A DNA stretch of 64,000 nucleotides from Micromonospora sp. NBC_00421 (GTDB lineage Bacteria; Actinomycetota; Actinomycetes; Mycobacteriales; Micromonosporaceae). Of this stretch, positions 49,936-59,004 are shown in pieces; the first letter of the stretch is position 1, and the number at the start of each line of letters is the position of its first letter. The notes under the pieces are model-generated. The model searched no databases, had not been told where the DNA came from, and saw only the letters and a list, made by a program, of their open reading frames with translations. The stretch covers positions 3,910,001 through 3,974,000 of the forward strand of contig NZ_CP107929.1 in assembly GCF_036017915.1 (NCBI RefSeq), read 5' to 3'. Made by a program: the position numbers and the translations under genes.

Positions 49936-51819
49936 GTGGCCGTGCCGGTGGTAGATCCCTCGTTGAACCCGACGTCCGCGCCCGACGCGGTCGCACCCGA
50001 CGCGAACGACCCGCACGGGCGACCGCGACGACGGCCGGGCCGGGCCGACGTGCTCGCCATCGGAGCCTATGCGCTGATCGGCGTTCTCGTGTGCCTGAAC
50101 TACTGGGTGGACGTGCAACACCGGGTGTCGTCCCACCTGCCGACCGACCACAGCTGGTTCGAGTGGCTGTTCACCCATGGCGCGTACTCGGTGCGGCACC
50201 TGGAGAACCCGCTGTTCAGCGCCCGGCAGAACGCCCCGGACGGGGTGAACATGATGGCGAACACCTCGCTGCTCGGCATGACCATCCCGCTGGCCCCGGT
50301 CACCCTGCTGTTCGGCCCGCAGGTGACGTACGCGCTCTATCTGGGCGGGGCGCTCGCCGCGACGGCGGCCACCTCGTACTGGATGCTCTCCCGGCACCTG
50401 GTGCGCTCGCGGGCCGGCGCGTTCGTCGGCGGCGCGTTCCTCGGTTTCGCGCCGGGCATCGTGCACCACGCCAACGGGCAGCCCAACTTCGTCTCCAACT
50501 TCCTGCTTCCGGTGATCGTGGCCCGGGTGCTGCGGGCGGGCCGGCCCGGCCGGTGGCGGCGCGACGGGGTGGTGCTGGGCCTGCTGGTGGCGTACCAGAT
50601 CTTCATCAACGAGGAGATGCTGCTGCTCACCGCGCTGGCCTGCCTGGTGGCGGTGGTGGCGTACGTGGTGCAGCGGCCCGGCGGGGCCCGCGCGCGCGCC
50701 GGCGGCTTCCTGGCCACGCTCGGGGTGGGCGGCGGGGTGGCACTGCTGATCACCGCCTACCCGATCTGGTACCAGTTCAACGGCCCGCAGTCCTACCGGG
50801 GGCTGCAGGGCGGGGTGTTCCACAACTGGGGCGAGGACCTGATGGCCTTCGTCACCTTCGCCCGGGACACCGTCGCCGGGGACGAGGCGGTCGAGAAGAC
50901 CATCGGCCTGACCGAGCAGAACACCTGGTTCGGCTGGCCGCTGGTGCTCGTCGTGCTGGCCGCCCTGGTGCTGCTCTGGCGGCGCTCGCTGGCCGCCCGG
51001 ATCGCCGGGGTGCTGGTGGTGGTCTTCACCGTCGCGGCGATCGGCCCGAAGGTGCGGTTCGACGGGGTGGAGACCACCGTCGACGGGCCGTGGGCGTACA
51101 TCCCGGACGACCTGCCGCTCGTCGAGATGATGATGCCGACCCGGCTGACCCTGGTGGTGACCGGGGCGGTCGGCGTCCTGCTCGCCCTGGCCTGGGACGC
51201 GGTCGGCGGCCCCGGACGGTCCCGGGTGCCCGCACCGCGCAGCGCCGCCGACGACCCCACCCCGGCCGCCCCTGCCGGGACCCCGGGCCGTCGCCGCTGG
51301 GTCCGGCCGGTCGGGTACGCCGCGATCACGCTCGCCGTGCTGCCGCTGTTCCCCCGTCCGTTGCCCGCGCAGCACATCGACCTGCCGCCGCACTTCGTCA
51401 CCGCCGGCGGCTGGCGGCCGTACGTGCCGGCCGGGCGGACCCTGGTGCCGGTGCCGATCCCGAGCAACGTGCACGGCCTGCCCACGCTGCGCTGGAGCGC
51501 GCTGACCGGGCACGAGTTCCCGGTGCCCGGGGGCTACTTCATCGGCCCGAACGAGCTGGGCCAAGGCGTCTTCGGTGCCCCCAACCGGCCGACCAGCACC
51601 CTGATCTACGCCACCATGGACGCCGGCACGGTGCCCGCGCTGACCGAGGAGAACCGCCGTCAGGCGGTGGCTGACCTACGGTTCTGGAAGGCGTCGGTGG
51701 TGGTGCTGGGCGCCCACCCCCGCGAGGCGGTGCTCCGGGACCTGATGACCGGCCTGCTCGGCCCGGCGCAGCGGGTCGACGACGTCTGGCTCTGGGACGT
51801 CCGCCCCCTGGTCGACTGA
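49936..51819 (+). CDS. Multi-pass membrane protein, GT-C-like (copy 1)
   Basis: 627 aa. Helix-loop architecture like GT-C glycosyltransferases: a first helix (VLAIGAYALIGVLVCLNYWV), a luminal loop (SSHLPTDHSWFEWLFTHGAY), PDGVNMMANTSLLGMTIPLA, SRHLVRSRAGAFVGGAFLGF, IFINEEMLLLTALACLVAVV and a C-terminal soluble part ending DVWLWDVRPLVD. Shares these blocks with the convergent gene at 51903-53972. A donor or acceptor cannot be named; transfer of sugars from polyprenyl carriers to surface polymers is the usual job of the class. GTG 49936 or 49942. Confidence 0.7.
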   Translation: MAVPVVDPSLNPTSAPDAVAPDANDPHGRPRRRPGRADVLAIGAYALIGVLVCLNYWVDVQHRVSSHLPTDHSWFEWLFTHGAYSVRHLENPLFSARQNAPDGVNMMANTSLLGMTIPLAPVTLLFGPQVTYALYLGGALAATAATSYWMLSRHLVRSRAGAFVGGAFLGFAPGIVHHANGQPNFVSNFLLPVIVARVLRAGRPGRWRRDGVVLGLLVAYQIFINEEMLLLTALACLVAVVAYVVQRPGGARARAGGFLATLGVGGGVALLITAYPIWYQFNGPQSYRGLQGGVFHNWGEDLMAFVTFARDTVAGDEAVEKTIGLTEQNTWFGWPLVLVVLAALVLLWRRSLAARIAGVLVVVFTVAAIGPKVRFDGVETTVDGPWAYIPDDLPLVEMMMPTRLTLVVTGAVGVLLALAWDAVGGPGRSRVPAPRSAADDPTPAAPAGTPGRRRWVRPVGYAAITLAVLPLFPRPLPAQHIDLPPHFVTAGGWRPYVPAGRTLVPVPIPSNVHGLPTLRWSALTGHEFPVPGGYFIGPNELGQGVFGAPNRPTSTLIYATMDAGTVPALTEENRRQAVADLRFWKASVVVLGAHPREAVLRDLMTGLLGPAQRVDDVWLWDVRPLVD

Positions 51820-51833
51820 ACCGCCCGGCGACC

Positions 51834-51872
51834 GGTCCGTCCCCGCCGGCTCCCGGCCGGCGGGGACGGACC
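51834..51872. terminator. Perfect 17-bp bidirectional terminator
   Basis: Arms 51834-51850 and 51856-51872 are exact complements (GGTCCGTCCCCGCCGGC and complement) with a 5-nt loop, between the two convergent membrane-protein paralogs. Confidence 0.9.
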
Positions 51873-51902
51873 GGCCCGGACCGCTCCGGGTCGGCGTAGG
51901 GC

Positions 51903-53972
51903 TCAGGCGGTCCGGGCGGACAGCGGCCGGACGTCCCACACCCACACGTCGAGTTCCCGGCGGGCGGGGCCGACCAGCTGCTCGACGGTCCGGCGCAGCG
52001 GCTCGGCGTGGTGCTGGCGCAGCGGCAGCACCAGCACGGCGGCGTTCCAGTGCCGCAGCTCGTCCAGGCTGCGCCGCCGCTGCCTGTCGTCCAGCTTGGT
52101 GGTCCGGCCGGTGGTGGCGACCTCGTCGAGCAGCTGCCCGATGCCGCTGGGCCGCCCGCCGAACCGACCCGGGTCGCCGGTGTTGCCGTTGCGCGGGGCG
52201 AGGAAATAGCCGCCGGGGATCTTGAACTCGAGGTTGGTGGCCGCCGCCCACCGCATGCCGTGGGTGTTGCCCATGCTGGGCACGGGCACCGGCACCAGGG
52301 TCTGCCCGGGGCCGACGTACTCCCGCCAGCGGTCGGCGGTGATGAAGTCCGGCACCGGCGGGCGGGAGGTCACCTTCAGCGGCATCGGCACGATCGGCAG
52401 CAGGGCCAGCACCAGGGCGGCCACCGTGACGGTCTTGGCGTGCCGCCACTGCGCGCCGCGCAGCGTCCAGGCCCGCTGCACGGCCAGCGCCAGCAGCATG
52501 CCGATCACCACCGAGGTGATCAGGGCGAACCGGGTGGGCACCACCGCGTCCAGCAGTGGCAACCGCACGAGCAGTTCCCACGGCCCGGTGACCAGGTCCC
52601 GCCCCCACCAGGAGATCCGCTCGCCGAGGGAGAGCAGGGCGAAGAACGCGCCGGTGACGGCGAGCGCCCGGACCAGCCGCTCCCGGCGCAGCCAGAGCAC
52701 GATGCCGACGGCGATCAACGACAGACTCCAGCCGAAGAAGGCGTTCTCCTCGGAGTAGTTCGGGGCCAGGTTGACGTTGGCCCGTTCGTTGCCGCCGAAG
52801 GTGGGCGAGCCGGGGGCGAAGAAGGCCGCGATGTCGTTGCCGTAGTCCTGCACCGCGTCGCTGAGCCCGTGGTAGGCCATCGGCCCGGCGAACTGGACGT
52901 AGAGCGGGTACGCCAGCAGCGCCCCGGCCAGCACCGCGCAGGCGGCCAGCCCCTTGGCCAGCGGTCGCCACGCCGCCGACCAGAGCGCCGGCCGCTGGGC
53001 CACCATGGCGATCAGGAAGATGCCGCAGGCCATGGCGGTGAAGAGCAGGATCTCCTCATTGATGAACGCCTGGCCGGTGACCAGCAGGGCGAGCAGCAGC
53101 CCGTCGCGCAGCGGCCGGGTGGAGCGGGTCAGCACCATCACCCGCCACACGATGAACGGCAACAGGAACTGACTGATGATGTTGGGGTGCCAGTTGGCGT
53201 GCGAGAGCATCGCCGGGGAGAACCCGCAGAACCAGCCGCCGACCGCCGCGGCGAGCCGCCGCCGCACCAGGTGCCGGGACAGCACGTGGTACCAGGCGGC
53301 GGCGGTGCCGGCGAGGCCGAGGGTGACAAGCACCACGAAGGAGACCGCCGGCCCGAACAGCAGGGTGACCGGCACCATCGGGATGCCCAGCGCCAGCACC
53401 GCCGTGTTGGCCATCAGGTTGACGCCGTCGGGGAAGTTGAACTGGTCGGTGTAGAACGGGAACTCCCCGTGCAGCACCACCCGTACCGAGTGGGCGAGGA
53501 AGAACTGCACCTGCGCCGGGTCGCTGCTGTAGAGCGAGGCCACCCGGCCGGCCGGGTCGATCCAGATCCGGCTGGTCACCCAGAGCGCGACGACCAGGAA
53601 GATGCCGTAGACCACCAGGTCCTTGCGGCGGGCCGTCCAGCGCCAGCGCCGCCACCACACGGCAGGCATCGCGCCGTCACCCTCCGTGCCCGCCGACCTC
53701 TTCTCCGGTACGCCCACCGCCGCCACCCCCTCGGCGGCGGCCACCCGCTCCGGGGCCGTCCCGTCGGGTGCCGTCCGCATGGGTGGCACGTCGACCGGCG
53801 ACGCCCCGACCGTCCGGTCCACCGGTGCTGTTACGCCTGAGTTACGCAGGTCGACGGGGGTGGTACGGGTCACGGGTGGGGGCGCTGTCGCGGTGGCCGT
53901 CGTGCCGCGGGCGGAGCCCCCGGAGTCGTCGGGGGCCGGTGCGGAGGCGCCACGGGGCTCGGCAGACGTCAC
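51903..53972 (-). CDS. Multi-pass membrane protein, GT-C-like (copy 2)
   Basis: 689 aa from GTG 53972, with a Pro/Ala/Thr-rich cytoplasmic N-terminal region of about 115 residues that copy 1 lacks. Then DLVVYGIFLVVALWVTSRIW, a loop SSDPAQVQFFLAHSVRV, PDGVNLMANTAVLALGIPMV, SRHLVRRRLAAAVGGWF, AFINEEILLFTAMACGIF and a soluble C-terminus ending DVWVWDVRPLSARTA. Clearly a paralog of the convergent gene at 49936. Possibly transcribed leaderless from TAGACT at 53982-53987. Confidence 0.72.
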   Translation of the reverse strand: MTSAEPRGASAPAPDDSGGSARGTTATATAPPPVTRTTPVDLRNSGVTAPVDRTVGASPVDVPPMRTAPDGTAPERVAAAEGVAAVGVPEKRSAGTEGDGAMPAVWWRRWRWTARRKDLVVYGIFLVVALWVTSRIWIDPAGRVASLYSSDPAQVQFFLAHSVRVVLHGEFPFYTDQFNFPDGVNLMANTAVLALGIPMVPVTLLFGPAVSFVVLVTLGLAGTAAAWYHVLSRHLVRRRLAAAVGGWFCGFSPAMLSHANWHPNIISQFLLPFIVWRVMVLTRSTRPLRDGLLLALLVTGQAFINEEILLFTAMACGIFLIAMVAQRPALWSAAWRPLAKGLAACAVLAGALLAYPLYVQFAGPMAYHGLSDAVQDYGNDIAAFFAPGSPTFGGNERANVNLAPNYSEENAFFGWSLSLIAVGIVLWLRRERLVRALAVTGAFFALLSLGERISWWGRDLVTGPWELLVRLPLLDAVVPTRFALITSVVIGMLLALAVQRAWTLRGAQWRHAKTVTVAALVLALLPIVPMPLKVTSRPPVPDFITADRWREYVGPGQTLVPVPVPSMGNTHGMRWAAATNLEFKIPGGYFLAPRNGNTGDPGRFGGRPSGIGQLLDEVATTGRTTKLDDRQRRRSLDELRHWNAAVLVLPLRQHHAEPLRRTVEQLVGPARRELDVWVWDVRPLSARTA

Positions 53973-53981
53973 AGTCGGCGG

Positions 53982-53987
53982 AGTCTA
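53982..53987 (-). promoter_or_regulatory. Near-leaderless -10 element of copy 2
   Basis: Reading minus: TAGACT, nine bases, then GTG 53972. Confidence 0.45.
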
Positions 53988-54073
53988 CCGGAGCCGGGAA
54001 ATAGTCCGAAATTCACTTTGGTGTCCCTTGTGGTCGTCGGGGGCACGGCTGCGGGCCGTCACCGGGCGTTGCG

Positions 54074-54079
54074 TACGAT
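54074..54079 (+). promoter_or_regulatory. Candidate -10 element of the lipoprotein gene
   Basis: TACGAT, 43 nt before ATG 54123; a GGGGG at 54110-54114 serves as ribosome site. Confidence 0.4.
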
Positions 54080-54122
54080 GTGGGCTTCCGACAACGACGG
54101 CGACGCGATCGGGGGCGTACAG

Positions 54123-55319
54123 ATGGCTTCGGTTCGCCGTCGCGGCACGACTGTCACCGCGCTGGTCGGCCTGTTGCTGGCCGTCCCGGCCTGCGGTCCG
54201 ATCGCCGAACGCCAGGCCCGCGAGCTGCGGGTGGGTTACGACAGCCTGGACGGTACCCGGGCGGTGTGGCCGCCGCGCGGTTCGCTCGCCGGGGACGCCA
54301 CCGCGACCACGGCGGTGACCGAGGCGGTCCGCGCCTGGCGCTCACCGGTCGACGACCGGGTCCACCTGCCGTCCTCCGGTATCCTCTGGTCGGGCGAGGT
54401 CGACGGCGTCCCGGTGGCGCTGGTCGCCGCCGACGTGCCCGGGGAGTCCGCCTCCTGGCTGCTCCAGCTCACCGGCCACAAGGGCCGGTACGAGGTCAGC
54501 CGGGCCAGCGAGTACACCGACCCGGGTTACCTGGTCTACGCCGACGTGCTCCCGCTGCACCTGCCCGACGGTCGGCGCTACCTGACCTCCGGCCGGGTGG
54601 AACGACTGCTCGGCCCGGACGGCCGGGCACTGATGCTGACCGACGGGCTCACCACCCCGGTCAAGGTGCCCGACTGCCGGGCGGTGCCGGTGACGGTGAC
54701 GCTGCGGACCACCGAGTCGCTGCCCCGGGGCCGGGCCGCCGATCGCCTGCTCGACCTGGGCACCGCCACCGTCGACCCGAGGTACCCGCTGGTCCGGGAC
54801 GAGACCGGTTCCGGCCGTCGGGCCCTCGACGGGCTGGACACCTGCATGCTCGCCGGCGAGCAGGGGCCGTTCGGGAGCATTCCGCGCCGGATCGGCGACC
54901 GGGACGCACCCCGGTCGGTCCCCGAGTCGTGGCCGATGGAGAAGGTCGCCGTCCGGGCGATCGGCGAGATGGCGCTGGGCGGCGGGAACGACCCCGGTGA
55001 CCTGGAGCAGCTGACCTGGGAGACCGACGCGGGGACGATGACCGCGGTGGTCTACCGCCCGGCCGGGGACGGCGGGCCGGTGGTCTCGCCCGCCGACCGG
55101 TCCAACCCCCTCCAGACCTACGTGTTGCCGGTGCCGGGGCAACCGCTCGTGGTGCTGACCTGGCGGGGCAACCGGGACGCGTCCCTGTCGGTCCCCCCCG
55201 GCACCCCCCGCCTGGTGGACCGCCCCGGCCTGGTGGTCGTCCCACTACCCGCCGCCCGGCAGACCTTCAGCCTCGCCACCGCCGAGAAAACCCACTACCG
55301 CTCCGCCGGCGGCCGCTAA
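54123..55319 (+). CDS. Lipoprotein of unknown function
   Basis: 398 aa from ATG 54123. A basic start (MASVRRRGTTVTA), hydrophobic stretch and lipobox LLAVPAC (Cys24) mark a lipoprotein. The mature part is beta-rich with SGILWSGEVDGVPVALVAAD, YLVYADVLPLHLPDGRRYL and a C-terminal block (PLVVLTWRGNRDASLSVPPG). No family is recognised. It is divergent from copy 2 of the GT-C-like gene, in a run of envelope genes, and may work with them. Confidence 0.65.
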   Translation: MASVRRRGTTVTALVGLLLAVPACGPIAERQARELRVGYDSLDGTRAVWPPRGSLAGDATATTAVTEAVRAWRSPVDDRVHLPSSGILWSGEVDGVPVALVAADVPGESASWLLQLTGHKGRYEVSRASEYTDPGYLVYADVLPLHLPDGRRYLTSGRVERLLGPDGRALMLTDGLTTPVKVPDCRAVPVTVTLRTTESLPRGRAADRLLDLGTATVDPRYPLVRDETGSGRRALDGLDTCMLAGEQGPFGSIPRRIGDRDAPRSVPESWPMEKVAVRAIGEMALGGGNDPGDLEQLTWETDAGTMTAVVYRPAGDGGPVVSPADRSNPLQTYVLPVPGQPLVVLTWRGNRDASLSVPPGTPRLVDRPGLVVVPLPAARQTFSLATAEKTHYRSAGGR

Positions 55320-55320
55320 C

Positions 55321-55349
55321 CCCCTCCCCTCCCCTCCCCTCCCCACCCC
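55321..55349 (+). repeat. CCCCT pentamer repeat
   Basis: About five tandem CCCCT units directly after the lipoprotein stop; the opposite strand has runs of four G. Confidence 0.8.
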
Positions 55350-55360
55350 GCTCCGCTCCG

Positions 55361-55428
55361 CCCCGGTGATCAAGAGGTTTGCGTCACCGGAACGACTCCC
55401 CATGACCAAAACCTCTTGATCACCGGGG
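55361..55428. terminator. Perfect 20-bp long-loop hairpin
   Basis: CCCCGGTGATCAAGAGGTTT (55361-55380) and its exact complement (55409-55428) around a 28-nt loop. Its length and loop sequence suggest a dispersed palindromic element rather than a plain terminator. Confidence 0.75.
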
Positions 55429-55556
55429 CGGGGGCCGGCGGGACGGGCCGGCGGGGCGGGACGGGCCGGCGGGGCGGGGCGGGCCGGCGGGGCGGGGCGG
55501 CGGGGCGGGGCGGCGGGGCGGGGCGGGCCGGCGGGGCGGGGCGGCGGGGCGGGAGT
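55425..55556 (+). repeat. G-rich tandem array
   Basis: Repeats of GGGCCGGCGGGGCGGGGC and GGCGGGGCGGGGCGG, period mostly 8 and 18 nt, with dozens of G-runs of three or four. Strong G-quadruplex potential on the + strand. A reading frame through it is low-complexity Gly/Arg and is not supported as coding. Confidence 0.8.
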
Positions 55557-55568
55557 CTGGGGACGGGG

Positions 55569-55601
55569 GAGGGCGGTCACGGCGTTGTCGTGACCGCCCT
55601 C
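55569..55601 (-). terminator. Terminator of dxs
   Basis: GAGGGCGGTCACG (55569-55581) and exact complement (55589-55601), 7-nt loop, 30 nt past the dxs stop. Confidence 0.85.
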
Positions 55602-55631
55602 CGGCGTCAGGGATCGGGTGGGGGTGTCCGG

Positions 55632-57587
55632 TCAGTTGGGGGTGGAGTCGGGGGCGGGGAGGCGGACGGTCTCCACCGAGGTGGCGTCGCCGTCCAGGCC
55701 GGAGATCCAGCCGGTGACGTCGCGGGCCACGTCCTGGGCGGTCAGCCGCAGGTCGGCGAGGATCTGCGCGCGGGTGCCGTGCGGGTGCCAGTCGGCCGGT
55801 ACGCCCAGGTCACGCAGCGGCACCCGGACGTCGGCGTCCCGCATCGCCTGGCCCAGCGCGTCACCGACACCGCCGACCCGGACACCGTCCTCGACGCTGA
55901 CCACGAGGCGGTGGCCGGCGGCCAGCTCGACCAACTCGGACGGGACCGGGCGCACCCAGCGCGGGTCGACCACGGTGACGCCGTAGCCCTGCTCGGCGAG
56001 ACGGGACGCCACCTCCATGCCGAGCAGGCCGAAGGCGCCCACCGCCACCAGCAGCACGTCGGTACGCGCCGACTCGGCCAGCACGTCGACCGGGCCGACC
56101 CGGCGGATCGCCGGCAGGTCGGCGGCGACGGTGCCGGTGGGGAACCGGACGATGGTGGGACCGTCGTCGACGGCGATCGCCTCACGCAGCTCCTCACGGA
56201 GGCTGGCGGCGTCGCGGGGGGCGGCGATCCGCAGGCCCGGCACCACCCCGAAGACCGACATGTCCCAGATGCCGTAGTGGCTCGGCCCGTCCGGACCGGT
56301 GACCCCGGCCCGGTCCAGCACGAAGGTCACCGGCAGCTTGTGCATCGCCACGTCCAGCAGGACCTGGTCGAAGGCGCGGTTGAGGAAGGTCGCGTAGACC
56401 GCCACCACCGGATGCAGGCCGCCCATCGCCAGGCCGGCCGCGGAGGTGGCCGCGTGCTGCTCGGCGATGCCCACGTCGTACACCCGGTCGGGGTGCTTGC
56501 GGGCCAGGGTGGCGATGCCGGTCGGCTCGGCCATCGCGGCGGTGATGCCCACCACGTCGGGCCGCTCGTCGGCGATGGCGACCAGCTCGTCGGCGAAGAC
56601 CTGGGTCCACTTCACCGACGGGGCGGCGAGCAGCTTGCCGGTCTCGGCGTCGAAGGCGCCCGGCCCGTGCAGGCAGTCCGCCTCGTCCTCCTCGGCCGGG
56701 CGGTAGCCGTAGCCCTTACGGGTCACCGCGTGCACGATCACCGGGCCGCCGAAGTTCTTCGCCGCCCGCAGCGCACCCTCGACGGCGGTGATGTCGTGCC
56801 CGTCGACCGGGCCGACGTACTTGATGCCGAGGTCCTCGAACATCGCCTGCGGGGCGACCGCGTCCTTGATGCCCTTCTTGACCGCGTGCAGCACCTCGTA
56901 CATCGGCTTGCCGACGAACGGGGTGTTGCCCAGCGCGTCCTTGACCGTGTCGAGGACCTTCTCGTAGCCGGGGTTGAGCCGCAGCGACGACAGGTGGTCG
57001 GCGAGCCCGCCGATGGTCGGCGAGTAGGACCGGCCGTTGTCGTTGACCACGATCACCAGCCGGTTGCCGGAGGTGGCGATGTTGTTGAGCGCCTCCCAGC
57101 ACATGCCGCCGGTGAGCGCGCCGTCGCCGACCACGGCCACCACGCTGCGCTGCTCGCCGCGCAGGGCGTACGCCTTGGCCAGCCCGTCGGCGTAGGACAG
57201 GGCGGTGGACGCGTGCGAGTTCTCGATCAGGTCGTGCTCGCTCTCGGCCTGGCTCGGGTAGCCGGAGAGGCCACCGCGCTGGCGGAGCCTGTCGAAGCCG
57301 TCCTGCCGGCCGGTGAGGATCTTGTGTACGTACGACTGGTGGCCGGTGTCGTACAGGAGCCGGTCGCGCGGGGAGTCGAAGACCCGGTGCATGGCCAGGG
57401 TCAGCTCCACCACACCCAGGTTGGGGCCGACGTGGCCGCCGGTGCGGGACACCTTGGCGATCAGGAAGTCACGGATCTCGGCGGCGAGGATGTCCAGCTG
57501 TTCGCCGGTCATCCGCTTCACGTCCTGCGGACCACGGACGGTGCCCAGTAGCCGACCGTGGTTGGCCGTGTCCTCTTCAACGCTCAT
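55632..57587 (-). CDS. dxs: 1-deoxy-D-xylulose-5-phosphate synthase
   Basis: 651 aa. Thiamine-diphosphate enzyme: [40 protein letters not shown] and [16 protein letters not shown] (the GDG...N metal/TPP motif), [11 protein letters not shown], then the transketolase-like second half with [18 protein letters not shown] (EQHA) and the C-terminal domain RWVRPVP. It condenses pyruvate and glyceraldehyde-3-phosphate, the first step of the MEP isoprenoid pathway. ATG 57587; the message is probably leaderless. No other MEP genes are nearby. Confidence 0.95.
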   Translation of the reverse strand: MSVEEDTANHGRLLGTVRGPQDVKRMTGEQLDILAAEIRDFLIAKVSRTGGHVGPNLGVVELTLAMHRVFDSPRDRLLYDTGHQSYVHKILTGRQDGFDRLRQRGGLSGYPSQAESEHDLIENSHASTALSYADGLAKAYALRGEQRSVVAVVGDGALTGGMCWEALNNIATSGNRLVIVVNDNGRSYSPTIGGLADHLSSLRLNPGYEKVLDTVKDALGNTPFVGKPMYEVLHAVKKGIKDAVAPQAMFEDLGIKYVGPVDGHDITAVEGALRAAKNFGGPVIVHAVTRKGYGYRPAEEDEADCLHGPGAFDAETGKLLAAPSVKWTQVFADELVAIADERPDVVGITAAMAEPTGIATLARKHPDRVYDVGIAEQHAATSAAGLAMGGLHPVVAVYATFLNRAFDQVLLDVAMHKLPVTFVLDRAGVTGPDGPSHYGIWDMSVFGVVPGLRIAAPRDAASLREELREAIAVDDGPTIVRFPTGTVAADLPAIRRVGPVDVLAESARTDVLLVAVGAFGLLGMEVASRLAEQGYGVTVVDPRWVRPVPSELVELAAGHRLVVSVEDGVRVGGVGDALGQAMRDADVRVPLRDLGVPADWHPHGTRAQILADLRLTAQDVARDVTGWISGLDGDATSVETVRLPAPDSTPN

Positions 57588-57595
57588 GACGAGAG

Positions 57596-57601
57596 AGTCT
57601 A
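57596..57601 (-). promoter_or_regulatory. Leaderless-type -10 element of dxs
   Basis: Reading minus: TAGACT, eight bases, then ATG 57587. Confidence 0.5.
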
Positions 57602-57694
57602 TCGGCCGCCGCGCACTCCGCAGCCCGCCCGTGGATCACCGCAGGTGAGACCCCTGATCACCAACTCAGGCAGCCGGCTCGCGCCCGGGATGGC

Positions 57695-57743
57695 CGCCGG
57701 ATCGCCGCCCCGGGTGCAAGCCGGATCACGCCCCGGGTGGCGG
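57695..57743. repeat. Imperfect direct repeat between anmK and dxs
   Basis: Two copies of GCCGGATC(G/A)C...GCCCCGGGTG about 27 nt apart in the 162-nt gap; no gene seen there. Confidence 0.5.
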
Positions 57744-57749
57744 CCCGGT

Positions 57750-58991
57750 TCAGCGGAGGACGACCAGCCGTCGCGGCGGGGTCGGCCCGGCCGCCCCGTG
57801 CGGCGGCCCGGACGGGGTCCAGGAACCCAGCACTGCGGCCCGCCTGGCCCCGGTCACCGAGGGCACCGCGCCCGGCAGCCCGTGCCAGGACAACCACCCC
57901 AGCAGTGCGAACGCGTACGCCTCCCGGGCCTGGGCGGGCACCCCCAGCTCGTCGGTGGTCCGCAGCACCCACCGGCCGGCACCGAGGGCGGCCAGTCGGC
58001 CCCACAGGGTGGGATTGCGCACCCCGCCGCCGGCCGCCACCACATCGGTCACCCGGTGCCGGTCGCAGGCGTCGGCCACCGTCCGGGCGGTCAGCTCGGT
58101 CAACGTGGCGAACACGTCGTCCGTGGCGACCGGCCCGGCGAGCGCCGCCAGCCGGGCGTCGAGGTAGCCGCTGTGGAACAGCTCCTTGCCCGTCGACTTG
58201 GGTGGGGCCGCCGCGTAGTAGGGCTCGGCGAGCAGCAGCGCCAGCAGTCCGGGGTGCACCCGACCGGCCGCCGCCCGAATGCCGTCGACGTCACAGGGCC
58301 GGTCGAGGAACCGGCGGGCCGCCGCGTCGAGCAGGGCGTTGGCCGGGCCCACGTCGTACCCGAGCACGGGCCCGCCCGGTGCGACCACTGTGAGGTTGGC
58401 GATGCCGCCCAGGTTGAGCGCCGCCCGCACCGTGCCGCCGGTCGGCCCCCGCCGCCCGCCGGCACCGCTGCCAGGCCGCCCGCCGGCACCGCCGTGCCGC
58501 CGGCCCTCGTCGGGATGGCCCGGGGCGAGCAGCAGGGCGTCGAAGGCGGGGAGCAGCGGAGCACCCTGCCCGCCGACCGCGACGTCCGCCGACCGCAGGT
58601 CCGACAGCACGGGTACGCCCACCCGGGCGGCGACCCGGGCCGGCGCACCGAGCTGGAGGGTGCCCCGCACGGTGCCACCGTCGACCCAGTGGAAGACGGT
58701 CTGCCCAGGTGAGACGACCACGTCGGCCCGCCCACCGGCCAGCTCGACGCCGAGCGCGGCGGCGTCGGCGAACACCTCGCCGAGGGCGTTGTCGAGCCGG
58801 CAGACCGCCTCGACCGTGGTCGGATGCGGCGGCAGCACCGCCCCGATCCGCTCCCGCAGCTCCTCGTCGTAGCCCAGCTCCCGATGGCCCAACGGGCGCA
58901 TCCGCAGGATGTCCCCGTCGGCGGTGAACTCGGCGGCGACCACGTCCACCCCGTCGTACGAGGTGCCCGACATCAGCCCGACGATCTTCAT
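57750..58991 (-). CDS. anmK: 1,6-anhydro-N-acetylmuramic acid kinase
   Basis: 413 aa, slightly longer than the usual 370-390. Opens KIVGLMSGTSYDGVDVVAAEF, the AnmK signature; then DVVVSPGQTVFHW, LNLGGIANLTV, GPANALLDAA and a C-terminal VVAAGGGVRNPTL nucleotide-binding loop. It phosphorylates 1,6-anhydroMurNAc to MurNAc-6-P in peptidoglycan recycling. An insertion of about 20 low-complexity Gly/Arg residues occurs before LNLGGIANL. Start at ATG 58991 with a leaderless-type -10. Confidence 0.93.
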   Translation of the reverse strand: MKIVGLMSGTSYDGVDVVAAEFTADGDILRMRPLGHRELGYDEELRERIGAVLPPHPTTVEAVCRLDNALGEVFADAAALGVELAGGRADVVVSPGQTVFHWVDGGTVRGTLQLGAPARVAARVGVPVLSDLRSADVAVGGQGAPLLPAFDALLLAPGHPDEGRRHGGAGGRPGSGAGGRRGPTGGTVRAALNLGGIANLTVVAPGGPVLGYDVGPANALLDAAARRFLDRPCDVDGIRAAAGRVHPGLLALLLAEPYYAAAPPKSTGKELFHSGYLDARLAALAGPVATDDVFATLTELTARTVADACDRHRVTDVVAAGGGVRNPTLWGRLAALGAGRWVLRTTDELGVPAQAREAYAFALLGWLSWHGLPGAVPSVTGARRAAVLGSWTPSGPPHGAAGPTPPRRLVVLR

Positions 58992-58997
58992 CGGGCC

Positions 58998-59003
58998 AGG
59001 TTA
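58998..59003 (-). promoter_or_regulatory. Leaderless -10 element of anmK
   Basis: Reading minus: TAACCT, six bases, then ATG 58991. It lies immediately after the stop of the methyltransferase gene. Confidence 0.6.
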
Positions 59004-59004
59004 G

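Noticed and set aside
53982..54122. In-frame extension of the lipoprotein gene upstream of 54123
   Set aside because: Extension would precede the signal peptide with a polar segment; the lipobox geometry requires the start at 54123.
55416..57551. 711-codon + strand frame through the G-rich array and opposite dxs
   Set aside because: It is antisense to dxs and begins in repeats; composition is Gly/Arg/His-rich with no motif.
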